Shown in pieces: positions 26,645 to 36,800 of a stretch of 64,000 bases of DNA. The DNA is from Muribaculaceae bacterium Isolate-104 (HZI). Its GTDB lineage: Bacteria; Bacteroidota; Bacteroidia; Bacteroidales; Muribaculaceae. The position numbers and the translations under genes were made by a program. The stretch is from contig RIBJ01000031.1 in NCBI GenBank assembly GCA_003762715.1, positions 120,010 through 184,009 of the forward strand, read 5' to 3'. The notes beneath the pieces were generated by a model. That model had not been told where the DNA came from. It did no database searches and saw nothing but the letters and a program-made list of their open reading frames with translations. Every line of letters begins with the position of its first letter. Positions within the stretch are counted from its first letter, which is position 1.

Positions 26645-28111
26645 ATGAACAAGGAATATTACGGAAAGCTGATATTTGAACTTTCACGCGAGGGACGGAG
26701 CGGCGCGGCGATTCCCGATGCCGGTTGCCCTGACGCGCAAATACCCGCGGCACTCGCCCGCGTCCACACTCCGGAGCTGCCGCAAGCCGACGAGCCCACT
26801 GTTGTGAGACACTACACAAACATGAGCGCAAACAACTTCGGCGTTGACACCGGATTCTATCCTCTGGGGTCATGCACCATGAAGTACAACCCGAAAATCA
26901 ACGAAGAAATGTGCTCTTTGCCCGCAATGGCTTCGCTTCACCCCCACGCCCCCGCCGAGACAACTCAAGGTGCGCTTGAGGCTTACTGGACTTTGCAGCG
27001 CGCCCTGTCCGAAATCGGCGGCATGGCGGAATTCACGCTCAACCCGTTTTCCGGCGCGCACGGCGAGCTGACAGGTCTTATGGTCATACGCGCCTACCAT
27101 GACAGCTGGGGCGACCATGCCCGCACAAAAGTAATAGTACCCGATTCGGCTCACGGCACAAACCCCGCAAGCGCAGCGGTTGCAGGGCTGAAAGTTGTGG
27201 AGGTTAAAAGCCTGCCCGACGGAACCGTTGACGCCGATGCGCTTGAGGCAATGCTCGACGATAGCGTGGCGGCGGTCATGATGACAAATCCGAACACCGC
27301 CGGCATATTCGAGAGCAATGTCGCACGGATTACCGATATGGTACACAGAGCCGGAGCCCTTATGTACTATGACGGAGCAAACCTCAACCCGATGCTCGGC
27401 ATAGCCCGACCGGGTGACATGGGTTTTGACGTGATGCACATAAATCTGCACAAGACATTCTCCACACCGCATGGGGGAGGCGGGCCAGGCAGCGGACCGG
27501 TAGGCGTGCGCGACGGTCTTGAAAAATTTCTGCCAAACCCGCGTGTGGTGAAAAACAGCGACGGCACTTTCGGCATCACAGCGTCCGGCGAAGCTCTCGG
27601 CAGCATATCCGCAACGCTCGGCAACTTCGCCGTACAGCTCCGCGCCCTGTCGTACATACTGTCACTGGGCAAAGAGGGTCTTGCCGAAGCCGGATTGCTC
27701 GCAACCCTCAACGCAAACTACATAAAAGAGAGTCTGCGCGACCTGTACAAGCTACCGATAGACCGGGTGTGCAAACACGAATTTGTGTTTGACGGACTCG
27801 CCGACAAGAACTCCGGAGTCACGACACTCGACATTGCAAAAAGGCTGCTTGACTATGGGTTTCATGCCCCGACAATCTACTTTCCGCTGCTTTTTCATGA
27901 ATCGCTGATGATAGAGCCTACCGAAACCGAAAGCAAAGAGACTCTCGACTGCTTCATAAAAGCCATGCGCGACATTGCGCGGGAAGCTGCAGAAAATCCG
28001 GAGGTTGTGAAAACAGCCCCACACACCACACCGGTGAGCCGCCCCGACGACACAGCCGCCGCGCTGAACCCCACCGTGACATGGAAAGAACTTAAAAACA
28101 GTGCCGGATGA
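26645..28111 (+). CDS. gcvPB: Glycine dehydrogenase (decarboxylating) subunit 2
   Basis: C-terminal half of the P protein, 488 residues, carrying the PLP lysine in INLHKTFSTPHGGGGPG near 275. The preceding GFYPLGSCTMKYNPKINE and the glycine-rich loop GSGPVG are typical. The stop overlaps the lpd ATG by 4 bases, so the subunits are likely made in step. Confidence 0.97.
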   Translation: MNKEYYGKLIFELSREGRSGAAIPDAGCPDAQIPAALARVHTPELPQADEPTVVRHYTNMSANNFGVDTGFYPLGSCTMKYNPKINEEMCSLPAMASLHPHAPAETTQGALEAYWTLQRALSEIGGMAEFTLNPFSGAHGELTGLMVIRAYHDSWGDHARTKVIVPDSAHGTNPASAAVAGLKVVEVKSLPDGTVDADALEAMLDDSVAAVMMTNPNTAGIFESNVARITDMVHRAGALMYYDGANLNPMLGIARPGDMGFDVMHINLHKTFSTPHGGGGPGSGPVGVRDGLEKFLPNPRVVKNSDGTFGITASGEALGSISATLGNFAVQLRALSYILSLGKEGLAEAGLLATLNANYIKESLRDLYKLPIDRVCKHEFVFDGLADKNSGVTTLDIAKRLLDYGFHAPTIYFPLLFHESLMIEPTETESKETLDCFIKAMRDIAREAAENPEVVKTAPHTTPVSRPDDTAAALNPTVTWKELKNSAG

Positions 28112-29418
28112 CAAAAGCAGACATAGTTATCATAGGCTCCGGACCCGGCGGCTATGAAACCGCCGCCGAAGCCGCCGCAAAGGGTGCGGATGTTGTGCTG
28201 ATTGAGCGCGGAGAACTCGGCGGCACATGCCTGAACCGGGGGTGCATACCCACAAAAGCCCTGTGCCGCAGCGCTGAGGTTGCTCGGCTTGTAAAAAACG
28301 CTTCCGTTTTCGGCATAAATGCCGCAGATGTGACTCTGGATTACGCCCGTGCGGTAAGCCGCAAGAACGATATTGTAACCGGACTTCGCGAAGGCATTGC
28401 CGCCGAACTTTCAAAAGTCAGAGTTGTAAAGGGCGATGCGGCTTTTACCTCAGCACATACGGTAAAAGCCGGCAATGAGGAATTTACCGCCGACAAAATA
28501 ATCATAGCCACCGGCTCTCGCCCTGCCTCACTGCCTGTGCCCGGTGCCGAACTTGCCGTGAACAGCGACTTCATTCTTGAAATGACCGAACTCCCCGACT
28601 CGCTTATAATAATAGGTGGCGGGGTTATCGGCATGGAATTTGCTGAAATATTTTCGGCATTCGGAGTCAGAGTCACGGTGCTTGAATACTGTCCGGAGAT
28701 ATTGCCAACTTTTGACGAAGAGATAGCCAAGCGCCTTCGCACGAGCCTCAAGCGCAAAGGCATAGAGATTGTCACATCCGCACAGGTAACCGCCATTACC
28801 GCCGGCGGTGTCGAATGCTCGGTGAAAGGCAAGCCCAAAAGCTACAACGCTTCACTTGTGCTTACGGCTGTCGGACGCACACCTGCCATACCTTCCGGAG
28901 CGATTGAAGCGGGCATCACGTTCACAGAGCGCGGAGCGATAGCCACAGACGAAAACATGCAGACCTCCATTCCGGGGGTGTTCGCGATAGGTGACGTAAA
29001 CGGCAGATGCATGCTTGCCCATGCGGCAACAGCCCAGGGCAAGGTTGTGCTTGGCGAGAAAGTGGACCTGACTGTAGTGCCTGCCGCCGTATTCACAAAT
29101 CCGGAATGCGCCATGGCGGGCTATACGGAAAAGCATTGCGCCGACCTCGGCTTGACTTTCCGCACTGGCAAAGCCACCTTCCGCTCAAACGGCAAAGCCA
29201 TTGCCATGGATGAGCCGGAGGGACTCGTAAAAATAATCGTAGGTGACAACGGACGCCTTCTCGGATGCCATATCTGCGGGGCACATGCCGCCGACCTTGT
29301 GCAGGAAGCCGCAGTAATAATGAGCGCCGGACTTGGAGCCGACACGCTTGCGGGGGTTATACACGGACACCCCACCCTCGGCGAAACTGTTGTTTCCGCA
29401 TTTCGCAACCTTGCCTGA
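28108..29418 (+). CDS. lpdA: Dihydrolipoyl dehydrogenase (L protein)
   Basis: Lpd reoxidises dihydrolipoyl-GcvH with NAD. The 436-residue flavoprotein has the FAD-binding GSGPGGYETAAEAA, the redox pair in GGTCLNRGCIPTKA, the NAD-binding GGGVIGMEFAEIFSAFG, a FAD-contacting AIGDVNG, and a closing His-Glu pair (HGHPTLGETV). It is somewhat shorter than many Lpd proteins (about 460-475) but no motif is missing. It is the last gene of the operon. Confidence 0.95.
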   Translation: MTKADIVIIGSGPGGYETAAEAAAKGADVVLIERGELGGTCLNRGCIPTKALCRSAEVARLVKNASVFGINAADVTLDYARAVSRKNDIVTGLREGIAAELSKVRVVKGDAAFTSAHTVKAGNEEFTADKIIIATGSRPASLPVPGAELAVNSDFILEMTELPDSLIIIGGGVIGMEFAEIFSAFGVRVTVLEYCPEILPTFDEEIAKRLRTSLKRKGIEIVTSAQVTAITAGGVECSVKGKPKSYNASLVLTAVGRTPAIPSGAIEAGITFTERGAIATDENMQTSIPGVFAIGDVNGRCMLAHAATAQGKVVLGEKVDLTVVPAAVFTNPECAMAGYTEKHCADLGLTFRTGKATFRSNGKAIAMDEPEGLVKIIVGDNGRLLGCHICGAHAADLVQEAAVIMSAGLGADTLAGVIHGHPTLGETVVSAFRNLA

Positions 29419-29430
29419 ACGCCGACTTTG

Positions 29431-30291
29431 TCAGTCGTCGTTCAGAGGGTCTATGGAATCGTTGAAATCCTGAATGACTTTCAGAATATTCATGTCGAGA
29501 CGCATTGTAGCCTCGGCAAAGATTTCTGAGGGAATGTAACCGTAATATGCGGCTGCGATGCCTCCGGCAATCGCAGCCTGGGTGTCTGCGTCTCCACCAT
29601 ACGCCACCGCCTTGCGCACCGCGTCTTCATAATCCGAACTGTCAAGAAAGGCTATTATAGCCTCCGGTACAGATTTCTGACACGATATTTGAAACCTATA
29701 ATCGGCTTTTATCGATTCGTACGAACGGCTCAGGTCGTAGCCGGTAAGCGATGTGAGAATTTCTCTGATATCCTCTTTTTCAAAGATATGGTTGCCTTCC
29801 GTGTCAACCCTCAGCGCAAGGAACACCGCTGCAGCTACAGCTACCGCACCTTTGATACCTTCGGGGTGATTATGAGTAACCTCAGCCGAAGCCTTTGCCA
29901 GCGACAGAGCCTCCATAAAGGTATCTGCTTTCGCTCCTACGGCGCTCACCCTCATGGCGCTGCCGTTTCCATAACTGTTGTACGGTTGCGGAGATGACGA
30001 AAAAATCCATGAATGAAACATGGCGCCGTAGCCCGCTGTGGGGTAAGCTCTGCACCAGCGCTGAAGACTCTCCGTGAAATCGGCTCCCCGTGTAAGGGCA
30101 TCGGCTATAGCGATTGTACACACTGTGTCGTCTGTGAAGCGTGTTCTATTGTTAAACAGCTCAAAATCTGTGGTGTGGGCGGGTGTTATTTCAAAGAACG
30201 AACCTATCATATCGCCGCATATTGTACCCATAAGCACCAAAGATGCCGCGCACTCGTCTTTTTCGCCAAACCGTATTTCCTGGTGTGTCAT
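29431..30291 (-). CDS. ADP-ribosylglycohydrolase family protein
   Basis: A 286-residue DraG/ARH-type hydrolase, which removes ADP-ribose from proteins or small molecules. The metal-binding motifs are GTICGDMIGSFFE, RFTDDTVCTIA and, near the C-terminus, AYGGDADTQAAIAGGIA. It is monocistronic and convergent with lpdA. No ADP-ribosyltransferase is seen nearby, so the substrate is open. Confidence 0.9.
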   Translation of the reverse strand: MTHQEIRFGEKDECAASLVLMGTICGDMIGSFFEITPAHTTDFELFNNRTRFTDDTVCTIAIADALTRGADFTESLQRWCRAYPTAGYGAMFHSWIFSSSPQPYNSYGNGSAMRVSAVGAKADTFMEALSLAKASAEVTHNHPEGIKGAVAVAAAVFLALRVDTEGNHIFEKEDIREILTSLTGYDLSRSYESIKADYRFQISCQKSVPEAIIAFLDSSDYEDAVRKAVAYGGDADTQAAIAGGIAAAYYGYIPSEIFAEATMRLDMNILKVIQDFNDSIDPLNDD

Positions 30292-30344
30292 TTTTTCATG
30301 CGTTTTTAAGTTAGTATCAGTCTGTTATTTTTACATCTTAACAA

Positions 30345-30971
30345 TTATTCCCATGTATTATAATGTATGTACTCCGGTTTCCATTTGTCTTTTGGAGTTG
30401 TTTCTCCTGCCGGATAACCGACACATATACAAGCCATGGGAACGATATTTTCAGGCAACCGGAGCATTTCTGAGAATTGTCGCACACGAGTCATCTGAGG
30501 ATATATGCCGCACCACACGGCTCCCAGATGCATTGCGTGCGCGGCAAGCAGCAGATTTTCCGATGCAGCAGAAACATCCTGTACCCAGTAGTCTTTTGCG
30601 TCGCCATTGAATGTTGCCGTTGTATCTCCACACATAATAACTGCAACAGACGCGCCCTTTGCCATTGTCATTGTGTGGAAATTCTCACCGATTTCATTTA
30701 AGATAGACTTGTCATTGATTACTACAAAACGCCAGGGCTGTTTGTTTCCTGCCGTAGGGGCTGCCATGGCCGCACGGAGAAGGGTGTCAATTTTTTCATC
30801 TTCCACTTTCCGGTCAGAATAGGCGCGGACACTTGTTCTGGTCAGAATATCCCCGATGGTCTGTTTCTGAACGGTTTCATTTGTTGAGGCAGCTGTTGAG
30901 CCTATCCATTTATATGATACGAATACGAGTCCTAATGCAAGGACAATCAAAAGGTAAGATGAATTTTTCAC
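30345..30971 (-). CDS. Exported or membrane-anchored nitroreductase
   Basis: A 208-residue flavin nitroreductase-fold protein (TRTSVRAYSDRKVEDEKI, then APTAGNKQPWRFVVIND, ending VGYPAGETTPKDKW). Unlike cytosolic nitroreductases it starts with a hydrophobic segment (residues 6-20, LLIVLALGLVFVSYK) that should place the enzyme on the outer face of the inner membrane. It is 18 bp downstream of the flavin/Fe-S membrane protein at 30990, so electrons may come from that partner rather than NAD(P)H. The substrate is unknown. Confidence 0.88.
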   Translation of the reverse strand: MKNSSYLLIVLALGLVFVSYKWIGSTAASTNETVQKQTIGDILTRTSVRAYSDRKVEDEKIDTLLRAAMAAPTAGNKQPWRFVVINDKSILNEIGENFHTMTMAKGASVAVIMCGDTTATFNGDAKDYWVQDVSAASENLLLAAHAMHLGAVWCGIYPQMTRVRQFSEMLRLPENIVPMACICVGYPAGETTPKDKWKPEYIHYNTWE

Positions 30972-30989
30972 TGTGAGTTACTATTTGAG

Positions 30990-32057
30990 TTAACCGATAT
31001 TTTCAGAACACTTGAAAAGCGAGCCTGTGGGGCATACAAAGCGGCAGTAGGGACGTGAGACAACAGCTGACAAAACTAAAAACAGACATGCTGCTCCGAT
31101 AATCCACCATGATACCGACCTGAACTGAAATGCCTGAAATAATTCCAGATTCATCCACCCGGTGAGGCAGTCGGTCCACAGCGACAGCATCAGCACCGCC
31201 CAAAGAATCTTTCTTGACCAGTCAAGTATTTTCAGGACTTTTGTGGAAATATGAATTTTATATCCGCAAACCATACCCATTATCTGTTGCGCCGAGCCAA
31301 GAGGACATATATAAGTACAATAATGCCGGTGCTTTCCAAACAACGGGTAGACAAAAGCGGCTATGAGCATCAGAGCAGCGACAAGCCATGCCGGGAACAC
31401 CAATCCCTCTGACATATACTTAAGTATAAGTGTATAATCCAGGAATTGCCCGCACCAGAATCCAAGCACAACAACATTGGCTACAAGCTGAGCGTTATGG
31501 TAGACTCTGTTCCTGACAAACAGCGGCAACAGACAGGCCGCGAGTGTAACTGCCAGCGCTACCCATATTTTCCAGGGAGTTGTAGACGCAGCACTGCTTT
31601 GTGCTCCTTTGTAGTAAGAGAGTCCTGCATTTATATTGTTGATTATAGCTGTTGAGGAATATGTGGCTCCGCTTATGCCATCCACATTCATTTCAAGCGC
31701 TTCATCCGGGGATTTGCCTATCCACTTGCCGAAAAGCTCCGAAGCCCGTCTGAAAAAAGAAGGGGTATCGGCATTAGGAAGTGGTTTTATATCTGAAATC
31801 TTTCCGTCGGCAATATAAATATCGAGATGTACCGGACCCGCATAGCCGTTGACTGTACCGGGTACCGCGGAAGTGTGTATCACTGCGTTGCCGTCAGCAT
31901 CGACATCCATAGCACCGGCTGACACCGGGAGCATATCCTCAACCGCGACAGATGCTACAATATTATTGCCGAACAACGCTTTGTTGACGGTTATCGCTGC
32001 CGCGACAAGCATCATAAACGTGAGTGAAAAACGGAGTATTCTATCTTTATTTACCAT
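30990..32057 (-). CDS. FMN-binding, NosR/NapH-like Fe-S membrane protein
   Basis: A 355-residue membrane protein. After a signal-anchor, residues about 60-150 form an FMN-binding domain with the covalent flavinylation motif DGISGATYSS. The second half has about five membrane helices and two CxxxCP motifs (CTYICPLGS and CRFVCPTGS) typical of NosR/NapH polyferredoxin proteins. Such proteins move electrons across the inner membrane. It lies directly upstream of the exported nitroreductase. A TAAATTTG box ends 4 bases from the ATG. Confidence 0.88.
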   Translation of the reverse strand: MVNKDRILRFSLTFMMLVAAAITVNKALFGNNIVASVAVEDMLPVSAGAMDVDADGNAVIHTSAVPGTVNGYAGPVHLDIYIADGKISDIKPLPNADTPSFFRRASELFGKWIGKSPDEALEMNVDGISGATYSSTAIINNINAGLSYYKGAQSSAASTTPWKIWVALAVTLAACLLPLFVRNRVYHNAQLVANVVVLGFWCGQFLDYTLILKYMSEGLVFPAWLVAALMLIAAFVYPLFGKHRHYCTYICPLGSAQQIMGMVCGYKIHISTKVLKILDWSRKILWAVLMLSLWTDCLTGWMNLELFQAFQFRSVSWWIIGAACLFLVLSAVVSRPYCRFVCPTGSLFKCSENIG

Positions 32058-32061
32058 GATG

Positions 32062-32069
32062 CAAATTTA
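32062..32069 (-). promoter_or_regulatory. Putative promoter box of the flavin/Fe-S gene
   Basis: TAAATTTG on the minus strand, separated from the ATG by only CATC. No good -33 element is visible, so the box could be chance. Confidence 0.35.
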
Positions 32070-32145
32070 AGGGAACTGCCCGTGCGCGGAATGTTAAAAA
32101 TCAAGCGTGTTCCCAATTTTAACACCGAGTTTTGTTTTTTTGGCT

Positions 32146-32153
32146 TAACTTTG
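32146..32153 (+). promoter_or_regulatory. Putative promoter box for the kinase-like gene
   Basis: TAACTTTG at 32146-32153 with TTTT about 25 bases upstream. The leader to the start at 32219 would be about 60 bases. Confidence 0.5.
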
Positions 32154-32218
32154 CATTATACAGGGAAGTTGCTTAGCCAACTTGCAAGAGTACTTACAGA
32201 GTCAATTATATCAAAACG

Positions 32219-33727
32219 ATGAAAATGCCGATAAAATTAGCATTTGCTGTAATTGTGTTGTTTACAGCGTTTTTTGCCCACGCAGAGTCCCGTGGCGACC
32301 AGTTTGTCAAGCAGGCAGACGCCGCACTTGAGTCAAAGGAATACGTCAAGGCGCGTTACTGTTACCTCAAGGCGTTCGATGCATACAACAAGGAGTCGCA
32401 GATGGACAAGGCCATACCTGCGGCTGTCAATGTAGCGTCACTGTATCACCGCGAAAGCTATTACAAGGAGGCTTTCGAGATGCTGACCAATGCCGAGCTG
32501 TCGCTCAACGAGTATGAAAAGAGTTCGGAAAAACAGTTGCCCGGACTGCATTACCCGATAGCCCGTGAGCGTCAGAGAATGTATCTTAAGCTGCGCAAGG
32601 CCGACAGCGCCCGCGACCACCTGGAGCGTATGGCGACATGGGCTTCAGCCGCAAACGACAGCGCGCTGAATGTCGACCTGCTATCTGCCCGTGCCAATGT
32701 GTACTACACCTTCGGGCAGAATGACAAAGGCGATGAGGCTGTAAACAAGCTGATAGCCCTGTATCTGTCAGCAAACGACTACGACAAAGCAAACAAATGC
32801 TACAAGGATTTGATAGACATGGCTGTGCGTTCCGGAAATGTAAAGCTCACAGTGCGTGCCTATGAAAAGTATGTTGCGTGGGCTGATTCTGTAGCCGCAG
32901 TTAAGGCAGACGCCCGTTATGCGGCGCTCCAGAAACAGTACGACGACGCCAACGCCACAATAGCCGACCGCGACAGCTCACTGACAGCAAGATCTGCTAT
33001 AATAATAGGTCTTATAGTTCTTGCCGCCGCCTTTGCCGCCGCTCTGATTTTTGTAAGCATCGGAATGCTGCGCTACATGGCTCTCAGCCGCCGTCAGAAG
33101 AAGGCAATCGCCACTGCCCGCGAGCACAACGAACTCAAGAACCAGTTCATAGCCAATATCTCCGCCCAGATGGAGCCGACCCTTGACACACTGCCTGCCG
33201 ACCTGCCGGCAGCCAAGGCTTTGAAAGAGTTTGCCGCGCATATCCAGCGTCTGTCTGACCTTGAAGCGACGCAGACCGAGCTTTATCCCACCGAAGATGT
33301 GAACATGTCGACTTTCTGTGAAAGCCTCGCAGAAGCCACCAAAAGCAAAACCGCACCGGATGTAACCGTGAGCGTCAACGCGCCCAAGATGAGCGCGCCG
33401 GTCAACGAGGAGGAGCTAGGCAAAGTGCTTGGACACCTTTTGAGCAATGCCGCGGAGTATACCCCTGCGGGAGGCAAGATTACACTTGATTTCAAAAAGC
33501 GCGGCCCGCACAACATCCAGTTTATCATAACCGATACAGGCTGCGGCATTGCTGAAGAGGAGAGAGACGACCTGTTCAAACCGTTCGCAACCGTACGCGA
33601 CCTCACCAAAGGCGACGGTCTGGGACTTCCGATGTGCGCTCTGAGCGTGGCTAAGATGAACGGCACCCTGCGCCTCGACGACAGCTATAGCCACGGCACC
33701 CGTTTCATAGTGGAGCTGCATCCCTAA
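32219..33727 (+). CDS. TPR histidine-kinase-like protein lacking the phospho-His
   Basis: A 502-residue protein: signal peptide (about 1-22), periplasmic TPR-like helices (about 25-250), one membrane segment near 260-283, then a kinase core. The dimerisation helix reads FIANISAQMEPTLD, where active kinases have NISHExRTPL; the histidine is Ala316. The ATPase part is complete (HLLSNAAEYTP, DTGCGI, GDGLGLPMC). It probably binds ATP but cannot autophosphorylate in the normal way. It could be a partner or regulator of another kinase. It stands alone between divergent and convergent neighbours. Confidence 0.88.
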   Translation: MKMPIKLAFAVIVLFTAFFAHAESRGDQFVKQADAALESKEYVKARYCYLKAFDAYNKESQMDKAIPAAVNVASLYHRESYYKEAFEMLTNAELSLNEYEKSSEKQLPGLHYPIARERQRMYLKLRKADSARDHLERMATWASAANDSALNVDLLSARANVYYTFGQNDKGDEAVNKLIALYLSANDYDKANKCYKDLIDMAVRSGNVKLTVRAYEKYVAWADSVAAVKADARYAALQKQYDDANATIADRDSSLTARSAIIIGLIVLAAAFAAALIFVSIGMLRYMALSRRQKKAIATAREHNELKNQFIANISAQMEPTLDTLPADLPAAKALKEFAAHIQRLSDLEATQTELYPTEDVNMSTFCESLAEATKSKTAPDVTVSVNAPKMSAPVNEEELGKVLGHLLSNAAEYTPAGGKITLDFKKRGPHNIQFIITDTGCGIAEEERDDLFKPFATVRDLTKGDGLGLPMCALSVAKMNGTLRLDDSYSHGTRFIVELHP

Positions 33728-33764
33728 GAAACCGATTCTTAGATTTTTCCGTTATACATAATAG

Positions 33765-33800
33765 AAAATCGGTCGCAACCAGAAAGTTGCGACCGATTTT
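33765..33800. terminator. Bidirectional terminator
   Basis: A perfect 15-bp stem (AAAATCGGTCGCAAC and complement) with a CAGAAA loop, A/T-rich on both flanks, between the convergent kinase-like gene and the nan operon. Confidence 0.85.
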
Positions 33801-33820
33801 CATATATTATTATCTGAAAT

Positions 33821-36800
33821 TCAGATTTTAATTTTTGACACTTTGGAGGTGCGTATGCGTGGTTTCAGCTCGCCGCCTATCAGCCATACCTCACCCTGAG
33901 GAGTCAGAGCCGCCGCAGCGCCAGCCCGGGCAATCTCGCTGTCGGTGCCTGAGATAGTCCATTTAGATGTGGCGGGGTCAAAAACACTGACAAGGTCATT
34001 GAAACGGTACCATTCAATAGGATGAGACAGGTAATCGGGAGCCTGATTGCGCAAAGCCTCAAGGAATATATCCTTGTTCACTCCTCCGGCAACCACAATG
34101 CGACCGTCGGGAAGAGTGACAGCCACACCGCCGCCTGTAGAGAGCGGTTCGCCTTTTGTGTCGACCGGCGCAGGCAGGGTGCTCCATTTGCCTGAAGCAG
34201 GGTCGTAGGAGAGACCATCGGTGTCAAGCGATGCCTCGCGGTTTTCGCCTTTGCCGGCAAATCCGCCCCACATATAGAGCCGGCTTTTGCCTTTTGCGTC
34301 CTTTGACGCGGCAAGCACAGGCTGCACACGCGGATTGCCGGGGAACGACTTAAGTTTTTTCCAGCCTTTGCCAAGGTTTTCCATGTCAAGGCAGAAAAGG
34401 TCATTGGAAGGCACTCCGTCCACATTGCCGCCAGCGACATACACTTTGCCGTCGAGGTAAGCAGCGGCGGCGTTGTCGACAGTAGCGGGCAAAGAGGGGA
34501 GTTCCGACACATGCGCGTTTGAGTCATCACCGACAGTGACAAGCATTACCGATGCCAGCGCTTCGGAGGCGGTTGTGCCGCCTATAGCCACAAGCCCCCG
34601 CGGAGTTGTAGCCGACGCGCCATAAGCCACCGGCTGCGGCAGGGTGCCGATTTTCTTGCTGACAATAGAGCCGTCGGGCTGTTGCTGAAGTTCATAAATG
34701 AACTGATAGAACTTCTTTACGCTGCCGGGAGCCATGGGATTTTCGGGGAAGTTGCAGCCGCCGGCTTTGATAACCTTGCCGCCCACTGTTCCGGCAAAGG
34801 CGGCGCTCACACCGGAGGCAATGCCTGCCTCGCTGTCGGGGGTCTCGGTTATTTCGATTTTGAAAGTGGAAGCCGGAAGGCTGTCCGAGTTCACGAGATT
34901 GGCTCTTGTGAAGGGTTGCCACGCATAGCGGACGTAGCGGGGATTTGTGATGTCCATATTTGTAAGTATTATTTTGTTGTCTGACAACGAAGCCTCGACG
35001 GGATAATATATGCCGTCGATTTGAGCGACTTCAAAAGTGCGCGGCGCCTTGCCATCGGAGGTGGTGAGACCGTTAGCGTATTCCATTTCCACCAGCACTT
35101 TGCCGGGAGCAATGACGGTGGCTCTCAACGGCAGAGGTCCTGACGGGGTAACAGAGCCGACGCTGTAAACATTGTTGAGCGCGAGGCGTGCGAGGCGCTG
35201 CCCCACCGGACGTTTGTTGCGCGGATGCACGTCAAGAGAGTCGCCCCAGTCGTGAGTCACAGCCATTGCTGTTCCGGGAATAGCTTTTGCAAGACGACGC
35301 TGGCTGTCGCGGAACTGCGGCCATGAGGGTTGCGCTATCGAGCTGAGCTGAGTGAATATGAACGGCAGCTGCGGCTGCGCCCACTGCTTGCGCCAGCTCT
35401 GCACGAGCAGCGAGAAAAGACCTTCGTGTACCTCTATGTTGTGGGCATTGCTTTCGCCCTGATACCAGATGACACCAGCAATAGGGTAAGCTGCCAGAGG
35501 GCGTATACCGGTGGCAAAGAGGTAAGTCGGCTCATACGGGTGGCGACGTGCGGCGTTACCGCCTGTGTTTTTGTCTGCCCTGCCCTGCACCCATGGCTGC
35601 ACATAGTCATTTTTGCGCCAGTTGACAAGCACTTCAGGCATTCCGAGTTCAAGGGTTTCGATGTCTATCCATGCCTCCGTGCCGGAGCCGCCGATTGCGT
35701 TGTTTATAATGCCGACCGGCACTTTGAGACTATCGCGGAGCATCTTGCCAAAATACCATGCCACGGCAGAGAATGAGGCCGCAGTACGGGCATCGGATTT
35801 ACGCCATTGCGACGGGAGATAATAAACAAGATTGTCAAGAGAGTCCATATCAGCCTCGTTCCACACAACATTGTCTGTGGTCACTCTCGGCTTCATGTCA
35901 TAGAGCCGGAGCATGGGGTCGTTGAACAGGGCGGAGTCAGCAGCAAAGGTCTTGCACCAGTCAAGGTGAAACTCCATGTTGCTTTGTCCGGAGGCAAGCC
36001 ATACCTCGCCGACAGCCACATCGGAAAAAGAGAGTGTTGACGAGCCGTCGGAAACCGTCATTGTAAGACCGACAGCCTCAAACATCGGGGGCAGCTGAAC
36101 AGCCCAGCGTCCGCGATTGTCGGCAGTAGTACGCGCCGTAGTGCCGGCAAGGGTCACCGAGATTTGAGCCCCTGCATCGGCAGTACCTGATATGTCCAGC
36201 GGCTTGTAGCGCTGCAGCACCATGCCGGAACCGTAAACCTGGGGCATACGCAGACCGCCGTAGTTGCCTGTTATTGCTCTGTACACACTACCGGCAAGCA
36301 CGCCTGCTCCTTTGGCATCGGGATGAATGCCGTCTGTAAGCAGATTGGTGCGGTCGCGCAGGTCGTCGCCGAAGTCAATCAGCTCCGCACCTACAGCTTC
36401 AGCCACATCGGTTATCGCTTTTCTGACCTGAATGCGCCAGTCGCGGGTGCCGCTGCGAAATCTGAAGTGCTTGCTTGTAAGAGGTGAAATGTTTGCCATA
36501 ATCACCCTAACATCGGGATTGACGCTGCGGAAGCTGTCGACAAGCGCTATGTAGTCATGTACAAATTCATTATTATGGTCGGGCCAGTCACGCGGGTCGG
36601 TGTCATTCACGCCAAGGTGTATCACCACTATGTCGGGGGCAAATGCAAGCGCGGCGCCAAACTCCGGATTCTTTACATAGGGGTTATGACCTTTGGTAAG
36701 CAATGTGGCACCTGACCTGCCGAAATTTCTCACGTCATAGCCGGAGCCCAACATGCGTCCGAGCTGTTTAGGATAGGCATTTTCTTCCCTATCTTTGACC

